From CAVSUB01 sp963730995 (GTDB lineage Bacteria > Acidobacteriota > Vicinamibacteria > Vicinamibacterales > 2-12-FULL-66-21): a DNA stretch of 64,000 bases. Where the stretch lies: the NCBI GenBank assembly GCA_963730995.1, contig CAVSUB010000013.1, forward strand, positions 2,108,001 through 2,172,000, in the 5' to 3' direction. Every line of letters begins with the position of its first letter. Position 1 is the first letter of the stretch. The notes under the pieces are model-generated. The model worked only from the letters and a program-made list of their open reading frames with translations, was not told the DNA's origin and searched no databases. The translations under genes were made by a program, and so were the position numbers. Positions 43,327 to 51,930 of the stretch are shown here, one piece after another.

Positions 43327-44148
43327 ATGGCTCAAGTCAAGGATGTCAGCGGAACGGCTTTCGTGGTCGCGGAGTTCAGAGCTGAAGAGAATCGCCAGGT
43401 GACACCGCTGTACCGAGATCCAGTGGTCGAACTGTTTCTGGACGAGGACAGCAGGGAGGCGGCCGGACTCGTCGCGGCCAGTTTCCCACCCGCGAGGGAT
43501 CTCGTGAGGATTCGCACCAAATATCTCGACGACTCGCTGGAGAAGCACCTGGTTTCGGGTTTCCGACAGGTCGTCGTCCTCGGCGCCGGCCTGGACACCC
43601 GTGCCGTACGAAGCCAGTCGACGGGCGTGACCTACTTCGAGATCGACGATGCGGCGACGCTGAAGCTGAAACAGACGCGCTACCAGCAGCGGGGCATCAA
43701 TGCCAACGTGACGTTCATTCCTGGAAACTACGTAACGGATGGATTGATGCGCTTGCTGAAACGGAACGGATTCGACGTCGATCTGCCGACGTATCTCATC
43801 TGGGAAGGCAACACGATGTACCTCCCATTCGCGAGCATCCGGTACACGCTCGCGGAGATCCGGACACACGTCACGCGCTTCCGGGTTTCGTTCGACTACA
43901 TGGCGGATGCTGTGATCACGAAAACGACCGGCGATCCCGGGATCACGAAGCTCGTTGACAGCTTCGCGAACATGGGGGCGCCATGGGTGTCCGGCATCCG
44001 TGACGTTCGCAGGCTGGCGCACGAGCTGGGGTTGAATGTCATCGAGAACGTCGCGACCGCGGAGCTCTATCGCAGGTACTGGCCCGGCCGGCCGATGCTG
44101 TCCCCGATTTTCAACTTCTACTCTTTGTGCACGATGGGATCCTGCTGA
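43327..44148 (+). CDS. class I SAM-dependent methyltransferase (TIGR00027/leucine carboxyl methyltransferase-like)
   Basis: The 273-residue protein has the family-typical SAM-binding motif VVVLGAGLDTRAVR, the acidic residue that holds the SAM ribose in TYFEIDDAATLKLKQ, and the later motifs TYLIWEGNTMYLPFASI and VSFDYMADAV. The TIGR00027 group contains putative O-methyltransferases, some tied to polyketide or lipid pathways in actinobacteria. The actual acceptor is unknown. Length is a little below the usual 280-310. GAGG lies upstream of the ATG. The gene is divergent from an acyl-CoA synthetase gene. Confidence 0.88.
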   Translation: MAQVKDVSGTAFVVAEFRAEENRQVTPLYRDPVVELFLDEDSREAAGLVAASFPPARDLVRIRTKYLDDSLEKHLVSGFRQVVVLGAGLDTRAVRSQSTGVTYFEIDDAATLKLKQTRYQQRGINANVTFIPGNYVTDGLMRLLKRNGFDVDLPTYLIWEGNTMYLPFASIRYTLAEIRTHVTRFRVSFDYMADAVITKTTGDPGITKLVDSFANMGAPWVSGIRDVRRLAHELGLNVIENVATAELYRRYWPGRPMLSPIFNFYSLCTMGSC

Positions 44149-44270
44149 CCACCAGGTGCGGGTGACCTCGCAGCGTTTCGCCGTCAGGGCTCAGATCGCG
44201 GTCGGGGCCGTCGTCGTCGCGGCAGGGTTGCTTCCGATCGTGCGAGCGCTGGCCCCGGTCGCTCCGGCGG

Positions 44271-44683
44271 TCACTTCCAGTTGAGGAGCACCTTGACGGG
44301 AACGGCCACGGGGGGCGGCGTCGGGTCGGCGACGAGGAACCGGCCGTCGGACGACACCGAGTACCACGGTTGCGCCGTGCCGCCGCCGAGGATAGCGGCA
44401 CCCACTGAGAACAAGGTCATCGGCACTCCGGGAGTTGGCGCCCGGCCGCCCTCCTCGATCAGCACCGGGACGGCAACGAGGCGGCCGTCGAGCCCGACGT
44501 AGAAAATCTCCTTCCCATCGCGCCGCCAGCGCACGTCCCTCCCACCGCCCGTCGAGAACTGCCAGCGCTCGTCGCTCTTCACCGGCGTACCGGGCACCGG
44601 GAACGGACGGATCCAGATCTCGAACCGACCGGACTCGTTGGACTGATAACTCTCTTTTAGCAGCCAGCGGGAGCCCGCCTTCG
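44271..44683 (-). pseudogene. C-terminal remnant of another WD40/TolB-like propeller protein
   Basis: These 137 codons end normally (PVKVLLNWK) and carry the last two blades of an acidobacterial propeller: RWLLKESYQSNESGRFEIWI, WQFSTGGGRDVRWRRDGKEI, FYVGLDGRLVAVPV, PWYSVSSDGRFLVADPTP. They follow directly after the true stop of the kinase-propeller gene (44684). They appear fused to it only because a one-base frameshift at about 44907 carries the kinase frame past its own stop. As a separate piece it has no start codon or upstream half, so it is a fragment of a second, lost propeller gene. Confidence 0.6.
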
Positions 44684-47339
44684 TCAGCGCGGGATGGGAA
44701 TGCGATAGAGGTTGCTCTGCGTGGCCCGACGCCAAACCAGGTGCGCCGACCCCGAGGCAGGAAACACGTCGCCTTCCTCGATCACCTCCGCTCCGGGATT
44801 GGCCAAGACATCGGTCTCCGTCCTCAAGCCTTTCGGGTACAGGCGTTCCAGCGGCACATCCGAGCGATACGGAAGAACGACTGTGCGCGTGTGGCGGAGC
44901 CCGAAGGTACTGAAGCCCCACGTAGAGAGACGTCCCGTCTGCGCTCCAGTTGACGAGCGGCGCCTGGACGCGATTCGGCCCGAAGCCTATCGCACAATCA
45001 TCGGCGCACAAAGGAAACGACGCCTCGCCGTGCAGCGACACGAGTGCCCCCTGCGTTCCGCCTCCGTTTTGCTCCGGCCGGGGGAGAAGCGCCACGGCCC
45101 AGCGACCGTCAGGCGACACGGAGATCAAGTTGGTGACCGGAGTCGTCGAGATGCGCTGATTCTCTGAGCCGTCCTCCTTCATCCTGTAGAGGAAGCGAAC
45201 CGACTCCTGGGTCAGATACACGATCTCCCCCGGCGCGCCGAAGAACGCGCGAAACTCTCCGCTTTTCGTCAGCCGCCGCGGTGGCGTGCGGCGACCGAGC
45301 TCCGCGATCCAGATCCCGCGGTCGGCTTCATCCTCGGCCGTCGTGAAGACCACCTTCCTGCCATCAGCAGAGAGCGAGTAATTTCCCATCACGCGCCCGG
45401 GCAGCTCTCGCTCCCGCTGCTCTGTGGCGAGGCTCACCGACCAGAGCTCCCCGCCGGCGTACGCGCGCGCTCCAGCGTTGCGCGCCAGGTAGTAGACGCG
45501 ATCGCCGGAAGGCGCGAGCGTCGGAAGCAAGGCATAGGTCTCTGACGTGAGCTGACGCTCTCCGGCCGAATCCCGAAGCCACACGGTGGCCAGCTGCGTT
45601 CCCATGCTGGTAATGAAGTACTTCCCGTCGGCGGTAACGACGGTCCCTTCCTGTTCGGTCGGCCCAAAGGTCACCTGCTCGGGGACTCCGTCAGGAAAGC
45701 GCTGGCGCCAGATGTGAAACCCGGTCTCCGCGTTCGAGGAGAAGTACATCCACGCGCCGTCGGGCGACCAAGCTGCCGTTGTGCATTGCGCGTTCGGCGG
45801 ACCGACGGGCCGCCCGGTTGTCGACGCGTCGAACGGCATCAACCGGCAGGGCAGCCAGGCACCGCCGTCCATTTCCACGATCAGGAGGGACTTGCGATCG
45901 GGCGACAGCACGGAGCGGTGCGCCATGCCGTTCTCGCCAGAGGGAAAGTAGATGCGCCGATGCTCGCTGCGGCTCTCCGTCGACGTGACGATCCCCATGT
46001 GGACGCCGGTCGTCATCTCCGCGTACATGAGTTGCCGCTCGTCGAGCCATACGAGCCCGGACGCGTTCGGCAGAAATGGCTGCGGCGCACCGCCAAGCAC
46101 GGGAACCTGCCACGAATCCCATTTCCAGCGCTGCGTGACCGCGGTGTACACGATGCGCGATCCGTCCGGCGTGAAGACCGGCTGCTCCTTGATGAACTGA
46201 TCCCGCGTGAGCTGGACCGGCTCGCCGGCTGGCAGGAGCTTCACGTACACCTGGCCGCGCGCCGCGGAATCGCCGAATGCCCCGCCGCGAATGAACGTCA
46301 ACATGCGGCCGTCGGGAGAGAGCGACGGAGCGATCGTGGAATCGTTGAAGTCGGTCAGCCGAACGGGAGGCGCGACGACAACCGGATAGGAATATCGCTG
46401 TCGAACGAAGAAGACCGCCGCCAGACCCACGCACGCAATCAGGGCGGCAAAGGCCATCACGAGGGATCGTTGCGAACGCTTGGCAACGTGCGCACCGTCG
46501 TCGTCGAGCGCGAACGGCACTTCGCCGATGTCGCGCAGCCGCTGACGCGAATCTTTCGTTAAACAGCGCTGCAGCAGCCGTCGAACCGACGGCGGGGTCG
46601 CGGCAGGAAGGGCCGTCCAGTCCGGATCGCGGTCGAGGATCGCCGCGATGGAGTCGGACATTGTGGCGCCCGCGAACGGTTGCCTGCCGGTCAGCATCTC
46701 GAACAGCAGACACCCGAACGACCAGATGTCCGTGCGCTTGTCGACCGCCTGCCCGCGGGCCTGCTCCGGGCTCATATACGCCGGGGTTCCGAGAACGACC
46801 CCTGCCTGCGTTGCCGCAGCGGTCATCGTCGACTGCGCCGGCGCCGAGGCCGCCAGCTCTTCTGCGGCTTTAGCCAGTCCGAAGTCCAGAATCTTCACGA
46901 CGCCGCCGGGAGTGATCTTGATGTTGGCCGGCTTCAGGTCGCGGTGGACGATCTCTTTCTCGTGTGCGGCGTTCAACGCGGCAGCCGTCTGCCTGGCGAT
47001 GTCGACCGCTTCCCTGATCGGAATCGGCCCGCTGCGGAGACGTTCTTCAAGGGTGTGGCCTTCGACCAGCTCGAGGACCAGCGCGTTGATGCCGGGCTGC
47101 TCTTCCACGCCGTAAATGGCCGCGATGTTCGGGTGATTGATTGCGGCGAGGGAACGGGCCTCGCGCTCGAATCGCGCGAGGCGATCTGGATCCGATTGAA
47201 ACGCCGCTGGAAGGATCTTGATCGCCACTTCGCGCCCGAGTTTCAAGTCGCGTGCGCGATATACCTCCCCCATTCCGCCAGCACCCAGGACGCCAACAAC
47301 CTGGAACGCACCGATACGGTTGCCAGGAGTCAGGGACAC
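44684..47339 (-). CDS. transmembrane Ser/Thr protein kinase with WD40/TolB-like propeller, one frameshift
   Basis: The N-terminal Hanks-type kinase is complete: GAGGMGEVYRA glycine loop, Lys41 in REVAIKIL, catalytic VHRDLKPAN (Asp134), DFGLA, GTPAYMSPEQARG and DIWSFGCLLFEMLTG. One transmembrane helix follows at about 292-312 (LVMAFAALIACVGLAAVFFV). An extracytoplasmic propeller comes next (PSLSPDGRMLTFIRGG, VFTPDGSRIVYTAV, AAWSPDGAWMYFSSN, TLAPSGDRVYYLAR). Near 44907 removing one base restores the natural ending (LQYFGLRHTRTVVLPYR ... QSNLYRIPIPR) with a stop at 44684. Translated as printed, the frame instead runs into a neighbouring gene fragment. The start is GTG 47339; no in-frame ATG lies just upstream. 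The kinase probably reports an outside signal; substrates are unknown. Confidence 0.88.
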
Positions 47340-47456
47340 GTAACCGACCTGGGGACCATGGTGATAGCAGTCATTATTGAGCTAGATTCTGCCACACGGA
47401 ATTCTGCCGGTTCCACCGCCGCGGCCGAACGGTGGACGACCGCGTGTCCTTGATCG

Positions 47457-47933
47457 TTACTGTGCCACGGGCATGAGCACGCCAATCACTTTCCCGTCGG
47501 CGACGACCACGACGGGCTGCATTTTCCCGGTCATGCGAAAGCGCACCGACGCCGCTGGCAGGATGCGACGCAAGTACTTGATGTACGTCGCATTCAGCGC
47601 AATCCCACTGGGTGTAGTAACGGTAAGCCCTGAGGCAGCCGCGTCGAGATCCTTGAAGCCGCACTCATCCTTGTACGCCGCGCCCAGGTAGTCCTCCAGG
47701 ATCTTTGCGGACACTTCGCGGTCGGGAAGCTTCGCTGGTTTGGCGAGCGCCGCGTCTATCGCCAGCCCTCCATCGGTCACGAAGGTGCGGCCGTCGCGCA
47801 TGCGAAGGATGCCTTGCCACGTCGGATCGCCCGGCGTCCCCGGGGCCGTGGGTTTCATCGGCTGTTGCGCCAACAGGAAATGGGCAGTCATGACAAGAAC
47901 CGCGGCGGTCGTTCTGATCGTCGTGTGTCGCAT
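47457..47933 (-). CDS. small secreted protein of unknown function
   Basis: The 158-residue protein has a signal peptide (MRHTTIRTTAAVLVMTAHFL, cleavage near LLAQQ) and a mature part without recognised motif. That part contains a repeated-looking beta core (WQGILRMRDGRTFVTDGGLA, SGLTVTTPSGIALNATYIKY, FRMTGKMQPVVVVADGKV). Its two Cys are not both in the mature domain core. The frame is open much further upstream, but I place the start at 47933 where the signal peptide begins; there is no good ribosome site. The gene is divergent from the iorA-like gene, with about 335 bases between them. Confidence 0.65.
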   Translation of the reverse strand: MRHTTIRTTAAVLVMTAHFLLAQQPMKPTAPGTPGDPTWQGILRMRDGRTFVTDGGLAIDAALAKPAKLPDREVSAKILEDYLGAAYKDECGFKDLDAAASGLTVTTPSGIALNATYIKYLRRILPAASVRFRMTGKMQPVVVVADGKVIGVLMPVAQ

Positions 47934-48267
47934 GCCGTGAGTATAGGCCTCGAATCGAATCCCACGCCGGACGGGCGGAGCGGTCGCGTGCCGCCGGCTA
48001 TAGGAGAATGGGCAGCAGGTAGGCGCAGCTGTTTGGACCGAACGCGAGGCCGTTGCGCGGTTTCGAACGGCCGTAACAATAGGTTTCTGGCAGCGGTCTC
48101 GCTCAGTTGGCGACCATTTGTCCGGCAGGCGGAAAGTCCGGGCGGGCTGTTGGTGGTGTCGGCCAGCCGAAACTGACCGTTCGCCAGAATACCGCTGATA
48201 CTGATCCCGCCGGGCGCTACGATTGACCCGGGCGCAAGAGGCCACGCTGAACAAGGAGCATGGACCG
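47934..48267. other. divergent promoter region
   Basis: These 334 bases between the secreted-protein gene and the iorA-like gene show no credible gene, tRNA or clear palindrome. AAGGAG at about 48250-48255 is the ribosome site of iorA, somewhat distant from its ATG at 48268. An earlier ATG-type start at 48223 exists in the same frame but adds residues without family support. Confidence 0.45.
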
Positions 48268-48756
48268 ATGAGCAAGATCGAATTGAAGGTCAATGGCCGA
48301 TCGCATTCCATAGACGTCGACTCCGCCACGCCCTTGCTGTACGTCCTCCGCAACGATCTCGGACTGCAGGGTCCGCGGTTCGGATGCGGCCTCGGGCAAT
48401 GCGGGGCGTGCAAGGTGATCATCAACGGCGCGGCGGTTCCGTCCTGCCTTGTCCCGGCATCCGCGGTAAAGGGAGAGATCACGACGCTGGAAGGCCTCGC
48501 GGCGAACGGCCGACTCCACCCGATACAACAGGCCTGGATCGACGAGCAGGTGCCGCAATGTGGGTTCTGCCAGAACGGCCAAATCATGACCGCGAAAGCG
48601 CTGCTGGACAAGAATCCGCGGCCGACCGACGCGCAAATCCGCGAAGCGATGAACAGCACGCTGTGCCGCTGCATGACGTACTACCGGGTCCAGACCGCGA
48701 TCAAACGCGCGGCCACAACCATGGCCGACGCACGCGGAAGGCAGGTGGTGCGATGA
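48268..48756 (+). CDS. iorA: [2Fe-2S] subunit of a xanthine-dehydrogenase-family hydroxylase (IorA-like)
   Basis: The 162-residue protein carries two [2Fe-2S] clusters. The plant-type ferredoxin domain has Cys40, Cys45, Cys48 and Cys60 (FGCGLGQCGACKV ... PSC). The helical domain has Cys98, Cys101, Cys133 and Cys135 (VPQCGFCQNGQIM ... STLCRCMTYYR). This is the small electron-transfer subunit of molybdenum hydroxylases, most like isoquinoline 1-oxidoreductase alpha. Its TGA overlaps the ATG of the large-subunit gene (48753-48756), indicating coupled synthesis of the two-subunit enzyme. No FAD subunit gene is adjacent, which fits the Ior type that passes electrons to a membrane-side acceptor. 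Confidence 0.92.
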   Translation: MSKIELKVNGRSHSIDVDSATPLLYVLRNDLGLQGPRFGCGLGQCGACKVIINGAAVPSCLVPASAVKGEITTLEGLAANGRLHPIQQAWIDEQVPQCGFCQNGQIMTAKALLDKNPRPTDAQIREAMNSTLCRCMTYYRVQTAIKRAATTMADARGRQVVR

Positions 48757-51161
48757 GTGCCACGGACCGGATTCCCCACGAAATCGAACAGGCTCTGCGG
48801 CTGCACCGGAGGGACTTCCTGAGAAGCGCGGGACTCCTGGCGGTGAGCCTCGCCGCGCACGGGGGAGCCTGGGGCACCGAGGCCGATGCACAAGGGAGCG
48901 CCGCGCTCCAGGGCGCAGGTCTGTACCCGAATCCGGATTTCCACCAGATCGATTCCTGGATTGTCATTCACGAGAACAACACGGCGACGTTCTACGTCGG
49001 CAAGACCGACTGCGGCCAAGGGACGGGCACCGGGTTCCGTCAGCTGATGTCCGACGAGCTCGACATCGCCTTCGAGAAGACCACGTGCATCATGGGCCGG
49101 ACGGACCTCACCGTCGATCAGGTCGGCTCCGGCGGATCGACGGCGATGGAGCGCGATTCGTGGCCGATGCGTCGCGTCGCCGCCGAAGCGCGTCGGGTTC
49201 TGCTGGATATGGGATCGACGCGATTGGGCGTGCCGGTCGATCAACTCGCGGTTCGCGACGCGGTCATCGCCGCGAAGGCGGACCCTTCGAAGCGCATCAC
49301 CTACGGTGAATTGATCGGCGGGAGGAAATTCAACGTCACACTGACCGGCGGCAATGTGAACGCGGTCACCGGTCAAGCGAAGACGAAGACGGTGCCGGAA
49401 CTCGAATACACAGGGCAGCCGCTTCAGCGGGACGATATCCCCGCGAAAGTCGATGGGTCGCTGAAATGGGCGGTAGACGTCAAGCTGCCCGGGATGGTCC
49501 ACGCGCGCAACGTCAAACCGCCGTACGCGTGCGCCACGCTCACCGGAATCGACGAATCCTCGGTGAAGAATCTGCCCGGCTTTATCAAAGTCCTGAGCAA
49601 GCGCAATTACGTCGCCGTCGTCTGCGAGCGCGAGGAACAGGCCATCCATGCGGCACGTCAGCTCAAGACCACCTGGGAGAAGCCGAAGACGGCCCCTTTC
49701 CCGTCATCTGACAACCTCTTCGATTACATGCGCACCGCGCCGCCCGCGTCGGCATCGGGGCCCGGAGACGCCGAGACGCGCAATCCCGCGGCCGCGCCCG
49801 CCATGGTGGGAAATGTCGATGCGGCATTTGCGACGGCCGCCAAGACGCTGGAAGCCGAATACGAAATTCCCTTTCAAGGACATACGGCCCTTGCCGGCGC
49901 CCACGCGACGGCGGATCCCTCCGACGGTCAGATGACCGTCTATTCCAACGACATGAAGTCGTACGGCATGCGGCGAGGTGTCGCGACGTTCCTCGACATG
50001 CCGCAGGATCGGGTCCGCGTCATCTGGATGCAGGGGCCGCAGGGATTCGGGCGCACCGCCGCGGAGGATGCCGCATGCGAGGCCGCGTGGATCGCGCGAG
50101 AGCTTGGCCGGCCGGTTCGCGTGCAATGGATGCGCGACGAGGAGACCGCGTGGGATACGAAGAGTCCGGCGTTCCTCGTCAAGATGAGAGGGGCGCTGGA
50201 CGCGGAAGGGCGGCTCATTGGCTACGACTACAAAGCGCGCGCCTGCGACTACAACCACGTCGGCTATAACGAGCCGGATACCGTACTGATCGCGCAACTC
50301 ATGGGGTCGCGGCGGGCACAACCGGCTGCCGGCAGCGCATCGCTGCCGTCGGACATGTACGTCATTCCGAATCGCCGAATGGCGGGCGAGGTCGTCGGGT
50401 TGCCGCTCATCTGGGAAACGCCGCTTCGCACCGGCAATCTGCGCGATCCGAATGGACCACAGGCGACATTCGCCGCCGAGTCGTTCATCGACGAAGCGGC
50501 GGCGGCGGCGAAGGCCGATGCGCTCGATTTTCGTGTGAGGCTGATCAACGCCGCGACAGACGACGACGGCGGATTCCGACGGGCTCGATCGCTCGCCGTG
50601 TTCAAGGCCGCAGCCGACGCCTATGGTTGGGATCGGCGGCCGTCACCGAAACCGGTCGGCCGCGGCGAGGTGCTGAGCGGCCGAGGGATCGCGTACGCGT
50701 TCCGCGGCCAGACCATCGTCGCGCAGATCGCCGAAGTCGAAGTGAACCGTCGGACCGGACACGTATGGGCGAAGCGGCTGGTCTGCGCCCATGACTGCGG
50801 TCTGGTGGTCAATCCGGAGAGCCTGCGGCGCTCGGTGGAATGCGGCACCCTTCACGGCCTCAGCCGCGCGCTTCACGAGGAGGTGCAGTTCGATACCGAG
50901 AAGGTGACGAGCGTCGACTGGATGTCACACCCCACGCTGCGCCACGCCGATGTCCCCGAGCGGCTCGACATCGTCCTGGTGAATGGCGATCCCAACCCCA
51001 CTCGTCCGGACCTGCCGCCGTATGGAGCCGGTGAGGCGTCGCTCAAGCCGATGCTTGCCGCCATCGCCAACGCCATTCACGACGCGACCGGCGTTCGCAT
51101 CCGCCGGGTTCCGTTCCGGGACGATCGCGTGCTCGCAGCGCTAAGAGCCGCCGGTGTCTGA
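48753..51161 (+). CDS. iorB: Tat-exported molybdopterin subunit of a xanthine-dehydrogenase-family hydroxylase (IorB-like)
   Basis: The 802-residue protein starts with a Tat signal (LHRRDFLRSAGLLAVSLAAH), unlike cytoplasmic xanthine dehydrogenases. The body matches the isoquinoline 1-oxidoreductase beta/aldehyde oxidoreductase architecture: WIVIHENNTATFYVGKTDCG, DIPAKVDGSLKWAVDVKLPG, QGPQGFGRTAAEDAACEAAW (Mo-pterin binding), GRPVRVQWMRDEE and the C-terminal block PYGAGEASLKPMLAAIANAI, whose Glu is the candidate catalytic base. The enzyme hydroxylates a heteroaromatic or oxidises an aldehyde in the periplasm, with the small subunit travelling as partner. The substrate is unknown. The gene overlaps iorA by four bases. 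About 190 bases follow before the next gene. Confidence 0.9.
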   Translation: MSATDRIPHEIEQALRLHRRDFLRSAGLLAVSLAAHGGAWGTEADAQGSAALQGAGLYPNPDFHQIDSWIVIHENNTATFYVGKTDCGQGTGTGFRQLMSDELDIAFEKTTCIMGRTDLTVDQVGSGGSTAMERDSWPMRRVAAEARRVLLDMGSTRLGVPVDQLAVRDAVIAAKADPSKRITYGELIGGRKFNVTLTGGNVNAVTGQAKTKTVPELEYTGQPLQRDDIPAKVDGSLKWAVDVKLPGMVHARNVKPPYACATLTGIDESSVKNLPGFIKVLSKRNYVAVVCEREEQAIHAARQLKTTWEKPKTAPFPSSDNLFDYMRTAPPASASGPGDAETRNPAAAPAMVGNVDAAFATAAKTLEAEYEIPFQGHTALAGAHATADPSDGQMTVYSNDMKSYGMRRGVATFLDMPQDRVRVIWMQGPQGFGRTAAEDAACEAAWIARELGRPVRVQWMRDEETAWDTKSPAFLVKMRGALDAEGRLIGYDYKARACDYNHVGYNEPDTVLIAQLMGSRRAQPAAGSASLPSDMYVIPNRRMAGEVVGLPLIWETPLRTGNLRDPNGPQATFAAESFIDEAAAAAKADALDFRVRLINAATDDDGGFRRARSLAVFKAAADAYGWDRRPSPKPVGRGEVLSGRGIAYAFRGQTIVAQIAEVEVNRRTGHVWAKRLVCAHDCGLVVNPESLRRSVECGTLHGLSRALHEEVQFDTEKVTSVDWMSHPTLRHADVPERLDIVLVNGDPNPTRPDLPPYGAGEASLKPMLAAIANAIHDATGVRIRRVPFRDDRVLAALRAAGV

Positions 51162-51348
51162 CCCTGCGATCGGTCATGACGACAGACATCGGCCGACGCC
51201 GCATGGGGCCGACAAGATGAAAAGAACGTTGCGCCTGGCTGCTTAGGAGACGGAGGCACAGTCGCCCTATACTCAGCCCCTATACTCAGGCGACTTGGGC
51301 CCAGCTGCAACGCAGGAGCCGACAGGGCCATCACCGACGGGAGGAGAC

Positions 51349-51930
51349 ATGGGATTCCTCAGACGCGCGCCGAGGCACGCTCGAAAGCCCGGTGGCGGCG
51401 TGCCGCGACGTCCGTTCCTCCTCGGCCTGGCCTTTGCCGCCGCGGCCTGCGGCCAGGCGGCGGAGTCGCCGAGGCCCGCCGCCGCGCCCGGCCAGTCGCT
51501 GGAGTTCGTGGGCTCTTGGAATGCCGCGGGCAGCCGCCACACCATCTCCCTCGGTGAGAATCGACTCGGCTCGATCGTCGATCTGAGGGGCACGATGCTG
51601 CTCGCGGGCCCGGGCCGACCCGGCGTCGGATTCCACTCCGAGGTGATCGGACTCGTGGACAGCGCCACGGGCTTCCAGGGGCGCAGCGTCTGGACGGACG
51701 AGCACGGCGACCAGGTGTTCAGCGAACTCCGGGGCGAAGGCACCGCGGCGAGGAACCACATCACGGGCACGGTCCTCTCCGGCACGGGGCGCTACGCCGG
51801 CGTGAAGGGCTCCTACGATTTCTCCTGGCAGTGGGTGATGGATGGCGAGGAGGGCACGATCCATGGGCGCGCCGTTGACCTGAAGGGTCGCGTTCAGCCG
51901 GGCCCTGCAGCGGGAGGCTCGTCCCGATGA
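51349..51930 (+). CDS. putative lipoprotein of unknown function preceding a DASS transporter
   Basis: The 193-residue protein has a basic N-terminus and a lipobox-like LAFAAAACGQ, so it is probably a lipoprotein. The mature region has strands of a dirigent/allene-oxide-cyclase-like barrel: FVGSWNAAGSRHTISLGENR, FQGRSVWTDEHGDQVFSELR, ITGTVLSGTGRYAGVKGSY. This last GGTG-YAG-type motif is typical of that fold. The start at 51349 follows GGGAGGAG; an upstream in-frame start (51295) would put 18 extra residues before it. The stop overlaps the transporter ATG (51927-51930), so they are co-translated. It may be an accessory or binding partner of that transporter (inference). Confidence 0.75.
   Translation: MGFLRRAPRHARKPGGGVPRRPFLLGLAFAAAACGQAAESPRPAAAPGQSLEFVGSWNAAGSRHTISLGENRLGSIVDLRGTMLLAGPGRPGVGFHSEVIGLVDSATGFQGRSVWTDEHGDQVFSELRGEGTAARNHITGTVLSGTGRYAGVKGSYDFSWQWVMDGEEGTIHGRAVDLKGRVQPGPAAGGSSR

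Noticed and set aside
44271..47339. single 1022-residue kinase-propeller protein
   Set aside because: A frameshift near 44907 explains the fusion; the corrected frame gives a natural C-terminus at 44684 and leaves a separate fragment.
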